Positions 1 through 11,610 of a stretch of 64,000 nucleotides of DNA are shown here, piece after piece (the first letter of the stretch is position 1; each line of letters begins with the position of its first letter). The stretch lies in the NCBI RefSeq assembly GCF_950023065.1, contig NC_088677.1, forward strand, positions 22,527,230 through 22,591,229, written 5' to 3'. The translations under genes were made by a program, and so were the position numbers. This DNA is from Planococcus citri (lineage: Eukaryota > Arthropoda > Insecta > Hemiptera > Pseudococcidae). The notes below the pieces were generated by a model. The model was not told the origin of the DNA. It saw only the letters and a list, made by a program, of their open reading frames with translations, and ran no database searches.

Positions 1-29
1 AGCACACACGAACGTAATCCGGGCGCCAA

Positions 30-536
30 TGTATTAAACAAAGATACCTTTATTCTATGTAAGAAAAGTCTAGCACTTGTTCAATGGAAAATAGCATGTA
101 CGTAACACTGGCTGTCAGTGGGTTACGACTGCAAAAAGATAGCATAAGCCAAACGAAACGCGTAAATCATAACACAATTACCGTGGCAAAGAGTTATAAT
201 TCAGCTTAAGAAAGTTCACAAATTAAATAAAGAGATACACACAAAATGACAGAATAACGGTCTAAGTTCATTAAAGGTAAATACAATTATACGTCAAAGC
301 ACTCCCGACCACAAGAAATGCATCAACATATAAATACCTCAGCACGAAAGTCTCAGCTAAACGTGGAACATATCTCAGCTGCAGCTACAAATACATTGAT
401 TTACGTAGCTCAACGTTCTCAGCTCTGGCCACATCTCGGTCCTAATGGACCTAGCTGCGCGCGCACGAACTTTGAAGAGCGCGAAGTTCAACTTGTCTCA
501 TAAGGAAACAGGTTGGACGCAATCCTACTCGCTACA
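30..536 (-). mobile_element. LTR of a retrotransposon (element continues left of window)
   Basis: Read on the minus strand this 507-bp block starts TGTAGCGAG and ends TTTAATACA, giving the TG...CA ends of an LTR (terminal TGTA/TACA). Near its 3' end, around 45-60, is a polyadenylation signal AATAAA, and a TATA-like stretch lies near 325-340. Directly after the end, at 12-29, is TTGGCGCCCGGATTACG, which looks like a tRNA primer-binding site; its first nine bases TGGCGCCCG match the 3' end of tRNA-Lys. The internal region with gag/pol would therefore lie at positions below 12, outside the window. No second LTR is visible, so the target duplication cannot be tested. It could be Gypsy or BEL/Pao; the sequence here does not decide. 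Confidence 0.6.
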
Positions 537-1104
537 ATGATAGGTAATGCTTTTTTTGTAGCAACACCCTATTTTATTCCATTCTGAGACGAATGGTGAA
601 AGTTGATAGTGCTTTTTCGCTTTTTTTTGGTGTAAATGCTTTAAAATGCTTATTTTGGTCCTAAAAGGCGGAAATGTTGCTTTTTTGGGGCTTTTTTTTA
701 TCGTCATTAGCGCTTTTTTTTTGGTAAAAAAAATGATAAAATTGAAGAAATTAGTTCCAAAAATACCTACAAAAAATTATCAACTTTTTGCACATTTTTG
801 AAAATAAATAATAATTGTTGAAAAAAGATCAGTTCAAAAAACAAAGGGAGGAAAAACACAGAAATTAACAGATTCAAATTTCATTTGTCAATTTTTATTT
901 TTTATTTTTTTAAATTTTTAGTTTCAGTTTTTTCCTTTTTTTTTTCATTTTCTTCTTTTCGTTCATTTTGGTTCAAGTTGTACTTATAACTATTTAAGGG
1001 AGGTATCTTGCTGAGTTTGAAAATACCTTCATTTTGATACATAACATGCTAGGATTTTTTTATAGCGCTTAAAAATCCTAGCCCTACAAATTAACTAGCC
1101 ATTT
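537..1104. other. AT-rich stretch, no gene seen
   Basis: Between the LTR and the tandem array lies homopolymer-rich DNA with many T and A runs. Open reading frames are short and low complexity. I see no exon, RNA gene or bounded repeat here. Confidence 0.5.
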
Positions 1105-1870
1105 TCAAAACCCGATCAGCAAAAATGGTTTAATTCGTCGCACTGTACAACTCTTCTTTCAGTTTCAAGTTTTTTTCTCTACCTACAATTTTAGGTGATT
1201 GTCAAGAACTGGTTGCTAAATGCGAACCAATGAACCGGTTTCAAAATGTGATTAGACAGAATTGTGTAATTTTTCACACCCTACAACTTTTGTTTCAAGC
1301 TTTTTTCAATATCTACAATTTTGGGGTAATTTTTGATAACTGGTTGCAAATTGATGAACCGGTTTCAAAATCTGATCAGCAAAAATGGTTCAATTTTTCA
1401 CGCTCTACAACTTCTGTTCCAAGTTTTTTTCTCTATCTTCAATTTTTAGGCGATTATCAAAAACTGGTGGCTAAATGCGAACCAAGGAACCGGTTTAAAA
1501 ATGTGGCTGAACAGAATTGTGTATTTTTCAAGCTTTCTTCTCGATCTCCAATTTTTAGGTAATTTTTGATAACTGGTTGCAAATTAATGAACCGGTTTCA
1601 AAGTCCAATCAGCGAAAATGGTTCAATTTTTTACACTCTACAACTTTTGTTTCAAGTTTTTTTTATCCGTCTCCAATTTTTAGGCGATTTTCAAAAACTG
1701 GTTGCTAAATGCGAACTAATGAACCGGTTTCAAAATGTGATTAGACAGAATTGTGTAATTTTTCACGTTCTACAACTTTTGTTTCAAGCTTTTTTCTCAA
1801 ACTACAATTTTTGGGTATTTCTTGTTGACTGGTTGTAAATTAATGAACCGGTTTCAAAAAATTAATATCA
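1105..1870. repeat. Tandem array of two alternating ~125-bp units
   Basis: The word ACCGGTTT recurs near 1234, 1358, 1490, 1590, 1723 and 1848. The words after it alternate between two types: one continues TCAAAATGTGATTAGACAG, the other TCAAAATCTGATCAGC or a close variant. A and B units alternate, giving a higher-order dimer of about 250 bp and roughly seven monomers. Long ORFs across it are read through the repeat and are not genes. Confidence 0.75.
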
Positions 1871-2486
1871 CGTTTTTGTCGCCTTGGTGTGTAGAGTAAA
1901 TTGCGCCAGTAAAACCGGGTTTGAATTTTTTGAACAAATCGGTTTTTCAATTTGTGGACACCCTGAGCATGGGCCTGAAATATCCAAGGTTGCTTTTGAA
2001 AGCCCTTATTTTTCCCTACTCAACACCGTTTCATTCACCTCGCTAGCTCTCTCCACTTACACAAGAAATTGCCAAGGAACGTATTTTACTTTTTACATAC
2101 GAAATGACGCAGTAACGCACGATCAAAAAAATTACACATCGTTAATCACCAAATTTTTTAATACTCGAAAACAAACTCGAAAAAAATGATCGAAGTAAAA
2201 AAAAAAAGAAAACAAGAACGAACAAAATGATGAAAAAAACTATTACATCTAAAATAATAATACAAAACATGAGAGTATCGCCGATTAAAAATAAGAAAAA
2301 AAGAAAAACGAATGTTATTAAATGGTATTTCCTTAAAACGAATATCACGCAATAATAAAACTAAAATTTAAACCTTTTTGCAGCTCTTTGAGGAAACAAA
2401 AATGAGAGGAAAAAAATACACGCATAAAAAAATGAGAATCAGTAAATCAATGAGAATGACCGCGAAATAAACACCGAAGGGCTAAT
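1871..2486. other. Region downstream of ADAR stop, probable 3' UTR and flank
   Basis: This lies immediately 3' of the ADAR stop codon on the minus strand, so at least the right-hand part is likely its 3' UTR. It is AT-rich, with no supported exon. The 101-aa plus-strand ORF at 1884-2189 has low-complexity composition and no recognisable domain. Confidence 0.4.
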
Positions 2487-5400
2487 TCAATAACCAAAAT
2501 TATCGAATTTTTCAAGAAGAAATGAATCCGATTCCTTGGATTTTCTCAACCATTGGCCCTTCTGTCTGGTTTTTAAAGCTTGAAAAAATACGTTTTTAGC
2601 GAGTTGATATTCCAACGCTTTCTCTTTGTAAACGAGATAAGAGATCGAGACTGCTTTGGCTAACTCGGTATTCTTAAAAATAACTACATATATATCTAGG
2701 AACTGTTTGAATAAATGCAGCTTAGATAAACGCGATACAGAATCTAGCGAAGTTAGACCAGTTTTGGTTTTGATGAATTCCACCGTCGGATCGCACTCTA
2801 TCCAATTCATGCACGATTTGCCGGGCTTAACGTTTATAACTATTCTGCTACTGGTAATACCTTCGATGGCTGGTTTGTTCAGTTTGTACGAAGACGGCAA
2901 ATTTTTCAGCTCGTCACTCTGGACTCTTTCGTACAGAGCTCTCTCTAAATTACCTATAGGGCAAAATACAAAAAGGCGAATTTACACAGATATAGCGATA
3001 ACGACACGTTAAATTGCATCCGAATAATTCGACGTTAGTTACCTTTATGAAAAATGTCGCCGATAAGTATGCCATCGAAATACACCGGCAGCAAGAAGTG
3101 CGACAAAAGTGCCCCTTGAGCGCCTAACACGTTGGAACGCATTAATTTGGCCGAGCAGCACATAAGAACCATCTGTTGACCTTTCATATAATCTTCGAAC
3201 GTAGGACTGATATCGATATACTCGGTAACCGGTATGCCTCCCATTCCCGATTCCAATTTCACTCTCAGCACTCCTCGCTTTTCCACCAGCTTCGGCCTGT
3301 CTGGATTTTTGGCCGCCGAAAAACTAAATACACGGCCGTCTCCGCACGGAGCCGAGCTTACGTACAGGTAGAATTTCACTCCGTCTTTCACCCGGTAATA
3401 TCCATTGTCGAGTAACTCAAGAATAGTGTCGTTGCTGCGGCTCAGAGAAAGATTGAGCTGGGAATACAAGTACAACATCAAACATCGTCTGCTTAATATT
3501 TCAGCGTGGCAATCGAACAGAACGCTGCCATCTTTCGATACGTGATCTCCGCGAAGACATTTATTTCCTGAAAACAAACGAACAGTCGGCGTTATTGGCG
3601 AAAATTTATAAGCAAGCTGAGATACTCGTATTTTTAAAACTACATACTATGTCTATTGTCTACGCATACGTAAGTAATTAAGTACATATTCGTTGAAACG
3701 AATGAAGGGATTGTACTCAAATTTTTCTCAAAAAAAGTAACTTTAGTAACCAAAAACGCTGAAAAAAGTAACCAAAAAAATTTTAATGTAAAAAAAAGTG
3801 GCAACCAAAAAGCTTCAATGCAAGCAAAACCTTACATTTCACTTTAGATTACAAAAAAAACAAACAAAACAAAACGTAACGACAAATTTCAACAGCAATT
3901 TTTTCAAAAAACACAGAAAAAATATCAAAATTCGAATAAAAACCATTTTTGAAAAAAAAACTAGCAAAAGCTCAAAACGAATAATTATCAACATTTCGAA
4001 AGTAACCTAAGTACTAGTAGATCAAAATGCAAAAAGAAAACAAGAAAAAAATATTGGATTCCGGAAACATAATCGAAAAATGTGTTAAACTACTGAAAAA
4101 ATTGCAAAATTGAAAGAAGAGGGGGAAGTCTACCGAAACAGGAAGGAACGAAATTTAATCATTTATTCAAAATCAGTTTAAAAAATCAAACACAAAAATT
4201 CCAATTTGTAAAATAGCAGAAATGTTGACATGAGCGAGGATTTGATGAAAAAAAAATATTTTAGTGGTGTTGAGAAATAATAAACAATGATTTGTAAAAA
4301 AAAATTCCATAAATAAGAAGAATTATTTTAGAACGGGAAACTTATTAAAAATCAATAAGAAAGGGCGGTGGGGAGGGGGGGGAGGAATTGAAACTCAAAT
4401 TTGGAAAAAAATGATTTGTGAAAATGATTTTAAATTTTCTAATACAAAAAAATGTACCTTATTGCTTCAAAAAGAAAAACAATCCTCCATCAAAACTGTC
4501 AAAAATTGACATGACTCAAAAAAAATGGGAAAAAAGTCACAAAATTTTTGATTGACAGGTCAGCCGAAATCTCAGATTTTGCGTTCCAACACAGGACTAG
4601 CATACAATTTTTTAAACCGTACAATGGTAGATCGAAAGAGCAGGCAAAAATTCATCACTTGTCAAAATTTCAAGGGCTAAAGTGCGTTTTTCGATTTTTG
4701 GCGAATTTTTAAAAATCAAATTTAGACCAAAAATGAGGGAAAAAATCAAAATTTTACCAAATTGACCAAGAAAGCTGAAATTTGAGATATACCCTATTTT
4801 CGACCTGCCAAATTGATTAGAAACTGTTTCAACCCGTTTTGACCAGTTCTGGAGCCTCCAGCAGACTTTTAAAACTCGAAATTCTCACAAAATGTCATCA
4901 AATGGAGTTGGAAAGCCGAAATTAATTCTGCAAACTGACTTCAATACGCCGAGAAGTCGACTGCAGATAAATTTCAAGTCGTTTTGGAGCCTCCAGCAAT
5001 TTTTTTGAAAATTACTGGAGCCTCCAGTAAATTTTTGAAACTTGAAAAATTTCATCTAAATGGAGATGGAAAGCTGAAATTAACTATGCACCCCAATTTT
5101 AACACCCTCTGAAGACGACTTCAGGTGGGTTCAAGTAATTTTGGAGCCCTAGTGACTTTTTGAAAGGTTTCATGGCGTTTTTAGGAGAAATGAAATTTCC
5201 AAAAAGTAGCTGGAAGCTTCAAAACCACTTGAAACCACCATTAGTTTGCAGAGTAAATTTTGGATTGTTAACCCCATTTGATGAAATTTTGGGGAAATTT
5301 AAAGTTTCAAAAATCTGCTGGAGGCTCCAGTAATTTTCAAAAAATCTGCTGGAGGCTCTCAAACGACTTGAAATTTACTTGCAATTGACTTCAGAGCGTA

Positions 5401-8400
5401 TTGAAATTAGTTTGCAGAATTACTTCCGGCTTTCCAACTCCATTTGATGAAATTTTGTGAGAATTTTGAGTTTCAAAAATCTACTGGAGGCTCCAGAACT
5501 GGTCAACACAGTTTGAAACCATTTCCAATCGATTTGGCAGGTCAAAAATAGGGTACATCCCAAATTTCAGCTTTCTAGCTCAATTTGGTAGAATTTTGAT
5601 TTTCCCCCTCATTTTTGGCCTAAATTCGATTTTCAAAAATTCAACAAAAATCGAAAAAGGCACTTTAGCACTTGAAATTTTAACAGGTGATGAATTTTTG
5701 CCTGCTCTTTCGATCTACCTTTGTACAGTTTAAAAAATTCAGTGCTAGTCCCATTTCGGCAGACCTGTCAATCAAAATGGCCGCCATTTTGTAAGTAGGG
5801 CCACTTTTTTTTAGGAAAAGGGCTAGAAATGTTTCTTAGGGCTCTCCCTTTAAGAAAAAAGTTGTCTCGGAGGATCGGCAGGGGGGTGCAAGTGATCCTC
5901 AAGCAGCCCACCCCTACTATATTGAAATTGAGTGATAATGACGAAAACAAGAAGCAGAGCAAAAATCAAAATCTGGAGGGGAAAAAAAGTAGTCAAAATA
6001 TAATTTTGAAAAACCTCTTCGTGATCATCTTTTAATAAATAAAAATCCATAAGTCCGTAAGAATAACACTCAAGAGCAAAATTCAAAATGAACCAACAAA
6101 CAGAATTTTGTCAAAATTTAAGAAGTTGAAAAAAATCACGAGGATTCCAGAATAAAAATTCGATTTGAAGTAGAAAAACTCCCACCGAAAAAATTAGGGT
6201 AAAAAGCACTAAAATTTAAGAAAATATATCGCAAGAATTGAAAAAAAAACTCACGAAATTCAACGATAAAATTGCGAAAAATTCACAAAATCGTCGAAAA
6301 ACTGGAAAATAAAAACTAAGAAAATTCAAAGATTAAAACTAGAAAAAAAATCTAAAAATCCTCAAAAGAATTCCAGATAAAACCATCAAGACTCAAAGTT
6401 CAAAAAAACTCTCAAAAACTTGAAAAAAAATCTGTAAACAGGGTAATTTTTCAAAAATTTTAGCAGAAAAAAATTACTAAAATCTGGTGCTAAATTAGAA
6501 GAAAATTTTTTAAGAAATCTCGAAAATTCAAGGGAAAAAAAGGTATTGACGAAATTAGAAACAAAAATTCAGGCAGAAAAGCGAATCAATAAAATTCGAA
6601 ACAAAATTATTATCGAAATGATGAAAATGGAAAACTCTCGAAAATTCAGTTCTACAAAAGTCATTAAGAATTCTGAACAGAGAAGTCACGAGAATTAAAA
6701 GTTGATATAAATACGGGAATAAGATCAACAATTTTTTGAAAAAAATCATCGAAAATTTTTTAGCAAAACCCAAGAAGATTCAACAGAGAAAAATAATTCG
6801 AACTTGAAAAAAAAATTACTCAAAGAAAGAGGAAATCCGGAGGAACTTCCCTCAGAACTGGAAGGGAAGAGGAAAAGAGAGAGAGGTATCAAGGAACGAA
6901 AGATATCAAGGTGCAGAAAAATCCACCACAAAAGGTGAAAAAAAAAAAAACAAAGTCATCAAATCTTGAAGAAGCTTCCCTCTCTTAACGAAAAAAAATA
7001 TCAAAATTCTACAAAAATGTGAGCAAAAAAATCACTTGATTTTTTAAAGCACAAAACACAAAAAAAACTGTTGAAATAAAAAAAATTTGGTCAAAAAATG
7101 ACCACAATTTAGGACAAAACTATAGAATTGTGAAAATTCAAAGTTGATAAAGTCTGTCAAAACTGGAAAAACTTTGCCAAAATTTAAAAAAAGAAAAAAA
7201 ATGGAAATTCCGAGAAAATCATCGAAAAACTTGAAAAAAGAGAACTCGCGAAAATTCAGAAAAATCACACCCATCAGAATAGGGAAAAATCTACAAAAAT
7301 TTAAAAAAAAAGCTCACCAAATCGGCGAAGAAAAAAATTCACAAAATTCAAAAAAGGCCATCGAACCGAAATAAGGAGAAATCCCCACTATTTGAGCAAT
7401 AAAATCACACAAGCTCGAGAGAAAATTTTTACGAAAAAATCACGAGAATTCGAGGTGATAAAATTGGGCAAAAATTCAGTCGAAAAAAAACATCAAAATT
7501 CAGAGCAAAATAATGGAAAAATTATTTTGGAAAAAAATCACCACCAAAATTCAAGATGTAAAAATCAATCAAACAGGGGAAAATCCACTAAAATCCATCG
7601 AGAAATTCATAAATAAATACCTGTCGAAATTAGAAAACCCTTAAGTACATTTTAAAAGAAAAAACCAACAAAAACTGAAAAAATAAAATTCGTAACGCTG
7701 AAAAAGCAGCGATGCCATTCAAATAAAAGCAATGTTTTTCTTTGAAGAATTTCGGATAAAATTTTGAAAAAAAAGGAAATTTGTAAAAAAAAAAGTAACT
7801 TTTAGTAACCACATTTTTAAAAAGTAACCGAGTACAATCCCTGTGAATGCCAAAATTACTCGTCCAGCCGTTTCCTTTCGCTTACGACGCACACATTTGC
7901 TACAAAATGAGGACGGATATTAGTACGCTAAAAATAAACGTAAAATAAATCTAACTCGTATTACGAGAGCTGTTAAAATACCACTATTATTAATTAGCAA
8001 AAAAAAAAAAAAAAAAAAAAAAATGGAAAATAAATATCAGTGAAATTTACCAGTACAAACGCAAATGACGGTAGCATTTGACATATCATTATTTTGAATC
8101 ATTACAATGCCAGATAGCACACTGTACCTTTGCAAATGTTCGGGATATGATTGTACCACAGCATTGTATTTGTTCTGTACAAGAGACGCAATAATATCGC
8201 AAAAGTTGTAACATTGAGAGTTTTTCGGAGAGCAGTCTTGAGGCGAACATCGCGGCGTAGCGTTGAATTCGTCTTTAATGGTGCGTGTAAGCTTAACGCA
8301 ATCGTAATCTTCCGTAGATGAAGATGATTGAGAGTACTCGTCTTGTTCTGAAATCGGACTTTCGGGCGCACCGTCGTCTCCGTAGGCAATTTTAGGAAAC

Positions 8401-9260
8401 AAATCTCTCAACGCTTTCAGCGTGGCGTTGGTTTTAGCTTTCTTAATGCTGGACGAGCTCTCCGAGTACACTCTACCGTTGATGAATAAATGAGCTAAAA
8501 ATTTGTGATCGTTGTCGTCGATCGGCACCACTTCGAAATAGAAAGAATCTCTTTCGTACAGCGTGTACAACGCGGTAATGGTATTCGGATTTTGGCACTC
8601 TTCTATGCCTAAAGCCTGCTTGACAACGCGCTCCAAAATGGTATGTTTGATTTCCTTTCTCTTGGGTGGTAACAGATGAGGATCGACGTGGATTCCGCAA
8701 TCTCTCTTCATTTTCTTCGGCACGTTTCCGTTACTCGAATGATTCAGATGAAGTTTTGCGCATTTCGCAATCGCTTGTAAGGTCGTATCGTGCGACGGCG
8801 ACGACTCGGAAACTTTATCGTCGTTGTGGCGATGAACCGTCGAAGTTTTAGTTTCTACGACGTTCGAATCATCAGCAACTATCATTGGAGTGGCTGGAAT
8901 TTCATTTTTCGGCGACTTTTCAGGAGCTGTTTCTACAACGCCGAAAAACAAGTGCTTCAAAGCTTTCGTCGCAACGTCATTGCGAGCTTTCTTTTTCTGA
9001 CTAGCGATACTCTCGAATTCCATACCATCGATGTACAACGTAGCTTTGAACGCGTTCTTCAAATCCGTAACGGTGATGAGAAAACTGTCTTTTTCGAACA
9101 ACGCGTACAATGCGCCGATGGCGTTAGGATTGAAAACACTATCGTACACTTGCTTCAGTAGTTTCTTTAAAACTTCCGGTTTCACGTTTTTTCTTTTCGC
9201 CGGCATCTCGAGTGTAGTTTTGGATAAGGTGTTCGAAGTCGCGCCGCCGTTCATCGCCAT
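2487..9260 (-). CDS. Adar: ADAR-family double-stranded RNA adenosine deaminase
   Basis: Three coding exons, 9260-8051, 3567-3043 and 2953-2487, join in frame with GT/AG junctions to give 733 aa. ADARs convert adenosine to inosine in double-stranded RNA, usually in the nucleus. Two divergent dsRNA-binding domains lie near residues 44-105 and 224-288, each keeping a basic KKKA/KKAK patch before the last helix. The deaminase domain starts near 350. Zinc and catalytic residues are present: HAE 424-426, PCG 477-479 and Cys541. Two normally strict positions differ: Met512 sits where the base-flipping Glu is expected (LESGMGGIPV), and Ser548 replaces the Trp after CSxKxxR. The ATG at 9260 has context ACAATGG and is the first ATG after an in-frame stop at 9303-9305. 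Intron 1 is 4.5 kb and filled with nested transposons. It could be a divergent paralogue rather than the main ADAR. Confidence 0.9.
4550..5916. repeat. Foldback element, copy 1 (left tip missing)
   Basis: The left arm, starting GATTGACAGGTCAGCCGAAAT at 4550, is repeated in reverse complement ending near 5773. The arms are about 550-600 bp with scattered mismatches and many CTGGAGGCTCCAG-like words. On the right the element continues another 140 bp to about 5916, matching the outer tip of the copy at 32895-34515. The matching left tip is absent, so this copy is truncated or rearranged. As RNA the arms would fold into a long hairpin. Confidence 0.8.
6060..7640. repeat. A-rich degenerate short repeats inside the TIR element
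   Basis: The interior of the 4.1-kb element is built of loosely repeated AAAATTCACGAAAATTC-like words. Related text appears in the copies starting at 21695, 32204 and 62910. No coding signal is seen. Confidence 0.45.
7999..8023 (+). repeat. 25-A homopolymer
   Basis: An uninterrupted run of A lies in ADAR intron 1, about 28 bp from the donor site at 8049-8050. In the sense (minus) direction it is poly(T), just inside the intron. Confidence 0.9.
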
Positions 9261-9305
9261 TGTTATCGATTTTTTCACCCGTTTCTCAGCTAACGTATAA
9301 CTTCA

Positions 9306-10260
9306 TTTCTGTAATCAAGCAATAATATCGAGTTATTACCGAGATATTGAACATTTAACGCTAAAAATCGACATATCGTAACTAACTAGAAACTACAACG
9401 TTTTATTATTCTTTTTTATTGATAAGCAAAACGATAAAGGAGAGCGAGTGGATAGACTAGAAGTAACAACGCTTTACACCATGATGAGTTCACACTACTC
9501 GTGTAGATTATCGAGATCGGTGCACTTTTTCCCGAATGGTTACCAAATGCAGGTTAACTTTTATGTGTCTCACAACAACCGGTAACAGCATTTCCTAACA
9601 ATTACTCGAATCCGCATCGAAACAGAATACTTATTGACCAACGATTTGGATACGAATACAATAATTACAATAACTTTGGTCTACTTGATTCCAAAATCAT
9701 CAACTCACCCGAGAAAACGGTTTCATTCGGTTTTCAGCATCAGGTTCGTGTTATCAAAGACACTTCATAGCATGTGCCTTGCTTCTTAATTCATCATTTT
9801 CCTAATATTCGAGAAAAAACATACAGTTATTGTCGACATTAAGAAACAGAAATACTTGGGAAAAAAATAAAATGATTACCTGCAAGAATTCAATTAATTA
9901 TAATTTTACTATACTATACTACGATGGAATGGAACTTGTTAATTATTAAAATATTTAAAATTATCACTCTTTCATCTTTTGATCTTTCACACACTCTTCA
10001 TTCTTCAAACTTCAAAGCTTTTCCTCTTTCCAGAAATTTACAATCACAGACAAAAACGTTCAGTTCGTTTCGATTGCACTCACGTTCGCGAACGAGGAAC
10101 GGCAAGTTCGCGAATCGCGAACGCAAACGGATAACGGAACGCGAAACGCATTCTTTTTTTTTTTGCCAGAACGCGATTCGTTTTGATTTTGATTGAATTG
10201 AACGCAAAGATCGAAATTTGAAAAATGAAAAATCAAATTTGCAACTCAAAATAATTATTT
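9306..10260. promoter_or_regulatory. Probable 5' UTR and promoter region of ADAR
   Basis: This is the unique-looking sequence upstream of the ADAR start, before repeats resume near 10260. It has a CG-containing patch at about 10080-10180 and no convincing coding exon. The role is inferred from position only; no core promoter element was identified with confidence. Confidence 0.35.
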
Positions 10261-10261
10261 A

Positions 10262-11610
10262 TCAGGGTCAGGGTGTCTCCCGGAATTTTTTGGCCGAGAA
10301 GGAGAATCACTATTCACTACCTTTTAACTTTTTTACTTCACTACCTTTCAAAAAAAATCACTGCCTTGCCCTTGTGCCTTGCAACTCAAGTTCCAACTTC
10401 CAAAATATTTTCAACCTCCCCCCCCCCTCTAACCACCCTACAAGAACGATTTTTCTTCTTTTTTTCGGTTGGACTAATTTATTACATTGAAGCTAACAAC
10501 ACGTTTTCATCAGTTCGAAATCAATTCAATGATTTTATAATCATTGCTACATTTTTATTCTAGTTGTTACTTGTTACAAATTTCTCATGTGTACATGTTT
10601 AAAAATAATAGGTACAAAATGAGCGAACTCGAAAAATCACGAATCAACTTATTCAACTATTTCGAGAATAAATTTCTTTCAAATAGGTACATTTATGAAA
10701 GATGAAGGATTTTTTTAAAAATTTTAGCAGTGATTTTTCAGGGTGTCTAGTCCAACAAAATTTCAAAATAAAAAAGCAGGACTTTAGCATGACATTTTTC
10801 AAACACTTGGGATTTTTCAAGAGGGGGAGGGGGTGGACGTGGCAAAATCTTACATTACATTAAAATTTTTCGCTTTTCTGATGTCTTCAAACATCCCAAG
10901 ATTTTTTTCAAGCAAGCAGATGTCGAGAATATAATTTTGTCGTTTCAATTTTTGATTTTATTTTCACCTTTAAGGCCTTTGTTAGTGTAATAAAATTGGG
11001 CGAATAAAGAACTTTTTTCAAAATAAAAAATTTAAAAAAAATTAATGGAAAATTTGAACAACATTTGGAAAAAATATACCAATTTTTCGAAAAAGCTATC
11101 GAAAATTAGTATTTTGAAGGGTACAAAAACCTTGTGTTCTTGGGGGGTGAATGAAGAAGTTTATTATTTTTGCTTCAAAATTTTAAAACTTGCATGATTA
11201 TTTTTTTTAAAAAAATTCCAACTTGAAAAAAAAGCAAACGAGCCCGAGTGAAGCGAGACCAAGAAAACGTTCAAAAATGCATGTTTCAAGAAGTAAAAAA
11301 AAAAGTTTTTTTTATGGAGGTAAGGGAGTAATTTTTTGATTAAAATTTCGAACATTTCTTGAATGTGAACAATAGGCTGCTTAAATTGAAAAAAAGAGCA
11401 AATAGCCCGAGCGAAGCGAGGGCAGAAGCTTTCAAAAATATGTAATTCAAGTTCTAAAAAAGTCAACAAATGAGCCATTTTTTTACAAAATTTTTCTTGT
11501 GGGAAAAATCGGATTTTCCGCTTATTCTCATTTTTTACTACCTTTTAAGCAAAATTGCTGAAAATCACTACTTTTTCACTACTTACTTTCACTGCCTGGT
11601 AGACGGGTGT
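10262..11610. mobile_element. Degenerate copies of a CAGGGTGTCT-ended element
   Basis: CAGGGTGTCT occurs at about 10269 and again at 10739, and the same start opens the element at 17253. Two copies of the GCCCGAGYGAAGCGAG word lie inside, near 11242 and 11405. A possible right end, TGCCTGGTAGAC, is near 11594. Boundaries are uncertain and there is no coding capacity. Confidence 0.4.

Larger units (their letters stand above)
3705..7843. mobile_element. 4.1-kb TIR element with AGGGATTGTACTC ends, in ADAR intron 1
   Basis: The left end reads AAGGGATTGTACTC (3705 on) followed by a GTAACTTTAGTAACC block. The right end is its reverse complement, with a GTAACTTTTAGTAACC block and GAGTACAATCCCTG ending at 7843. 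Related left ends occur at 21695, 32204 and 62910, three of the four with CAGGG or CAGG starts, which resembles hAT-type termini. Flanking duplications are not clean; only GAATG is shared, at slightly different offsets. No transposase-like ORF is visible, so this looks non-autonomous. A foldback element (4550-5916) is inserted within it. Confidence 0.7.

Noticed and set aside
5829..6035. Small ORFs on both strands around 5770-6090
   Set aside because: They lie across the foldback right tip and A-rich element interior, with no domain or codon signal.
3705..7843. 8-bp target duplication for the ADAR-intron TIR element
   Set aside because: Flanks AACGAATG and TGAATGCC share GAATG only at shifted offsets, so I do not claim a duplication.
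9261..9278. Starting the ADAR protein at 9278
   Set aside because: The codon there is GTG; the first in-frame ATG is at 9260 with a good start context, and a stop lies upstream at 9303-9305.
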